Program-made: the position numbers and the translations under genes
Part shown: piece after piece, positions 5,852 through 5,861 of the stretch
How the letters are laid out: each line of letters begins with the position of its first letter
Numbering within the stretch: position 1 is the stretch's first letter
Notes under the pieces: generated by a model
What the model saw: the letters and a program-made list of their open reading frames with translations, nothing else
Database searches by the model: none
Told to the model about the DNA's origin: nothing
Source of the DNA: JBBQER01 sp052148155
Lineage (GTDB): Bacteria > Actinomycetota > Acidimicrobiia > IMCC26256 > PALSA-610
Length of the DNA: 5,861 nucleotides
Assembly (NCBI GenBank): GCA_052148155.1
Contig: JBKQIY010000236.1
Location: forward strand, 1 to 5,861
Reading direction: 5' to 3'

Positions 5852-5861
5852 ACGTAAAAGC

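Noticed and set aside
5740..5861. Complete tRNA gene ending at 5851
   Set aside because: I could not find a 5' acceptor strand, D-arm or paired anticodon stem; only the T-arm is convincing.
1..5861. CRISPR array, transposase, integrase or toxin-antitoxin pair
   Set aside because: I saw no regularly spaced repeats, no transposase or integrase motifs, and no paired small genes of known toxin-antitoxin type.

Overview
The window is GC-rich DNA whose genes look actinobacterial: a secreted serine/glycine/threonine-rich protein, LuxR regulators of the large LAL type, a TetR repressor with a GGGAGG-type ribosome binding site, and GTG starts. The look of the secreted protein and of the LuxR fragments makes Thermoleophilia (Solirubrobacter/Patulibacter-like) a reasonable guess. 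That is inference from family resemblance, not a taxonomic call.

Layout, left to right. 1-245: a strikingly T-poor, C/A-rich stretch without a supportable gene. 246-806 (minus): the C-terminal end of a LAL-type LuxR activator, cut off at its 5' side and broken by two frameshifts. 807-847: a strong hairpin with a perfect 13-bp stem, probably the terminator of the next gene. 863-2860 (minus): an intact gene for a 665-residue exported protein with a thrombospondin-type-3/EF-hand-like calcium loop. 2874-3207: its upstream region, with no promoter I can defend. 3208-3891 (plus): the TPR-like middle part of a second LAL/LuxR-type regulator, truncated at both ends and frameshifted twice. 3932-4558 (minus) and 4620-5072 (plus): a divergent pair, a TetR repressor and a SnoaL/NTF2-like protein, sharing a 61-bp gap that holds a perfect palindrome TTGACA-G-TGTCAA. 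5073-5861: mostly empty, with a weak hairpin, a small possible ORF or gene remnant (5307-5504), and a canonical tRNA T-arm at the right edge (5827-5843) that does not belong to a complete tRNA.

How it works together. The one self-contained regulatory unit is the TetR/SnoaL-like pair: the repressor probably binds the shared palindrome and controls itself and the small enzyme-like protein. The secreted protein stands alone, between two dead regulator fragments that point away from it. The pattern of one live exported-protein gene among decayed regulators, with a tRNA fragment at one end, suggests a rearranged accessory region rather than a conserved operon. I do not see a clear defence system, CRISPR array, transposase or integrase, so I do not claim a new multi-gene system. 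The best leads are the secreted protein, the operator and the tRNA fragment.
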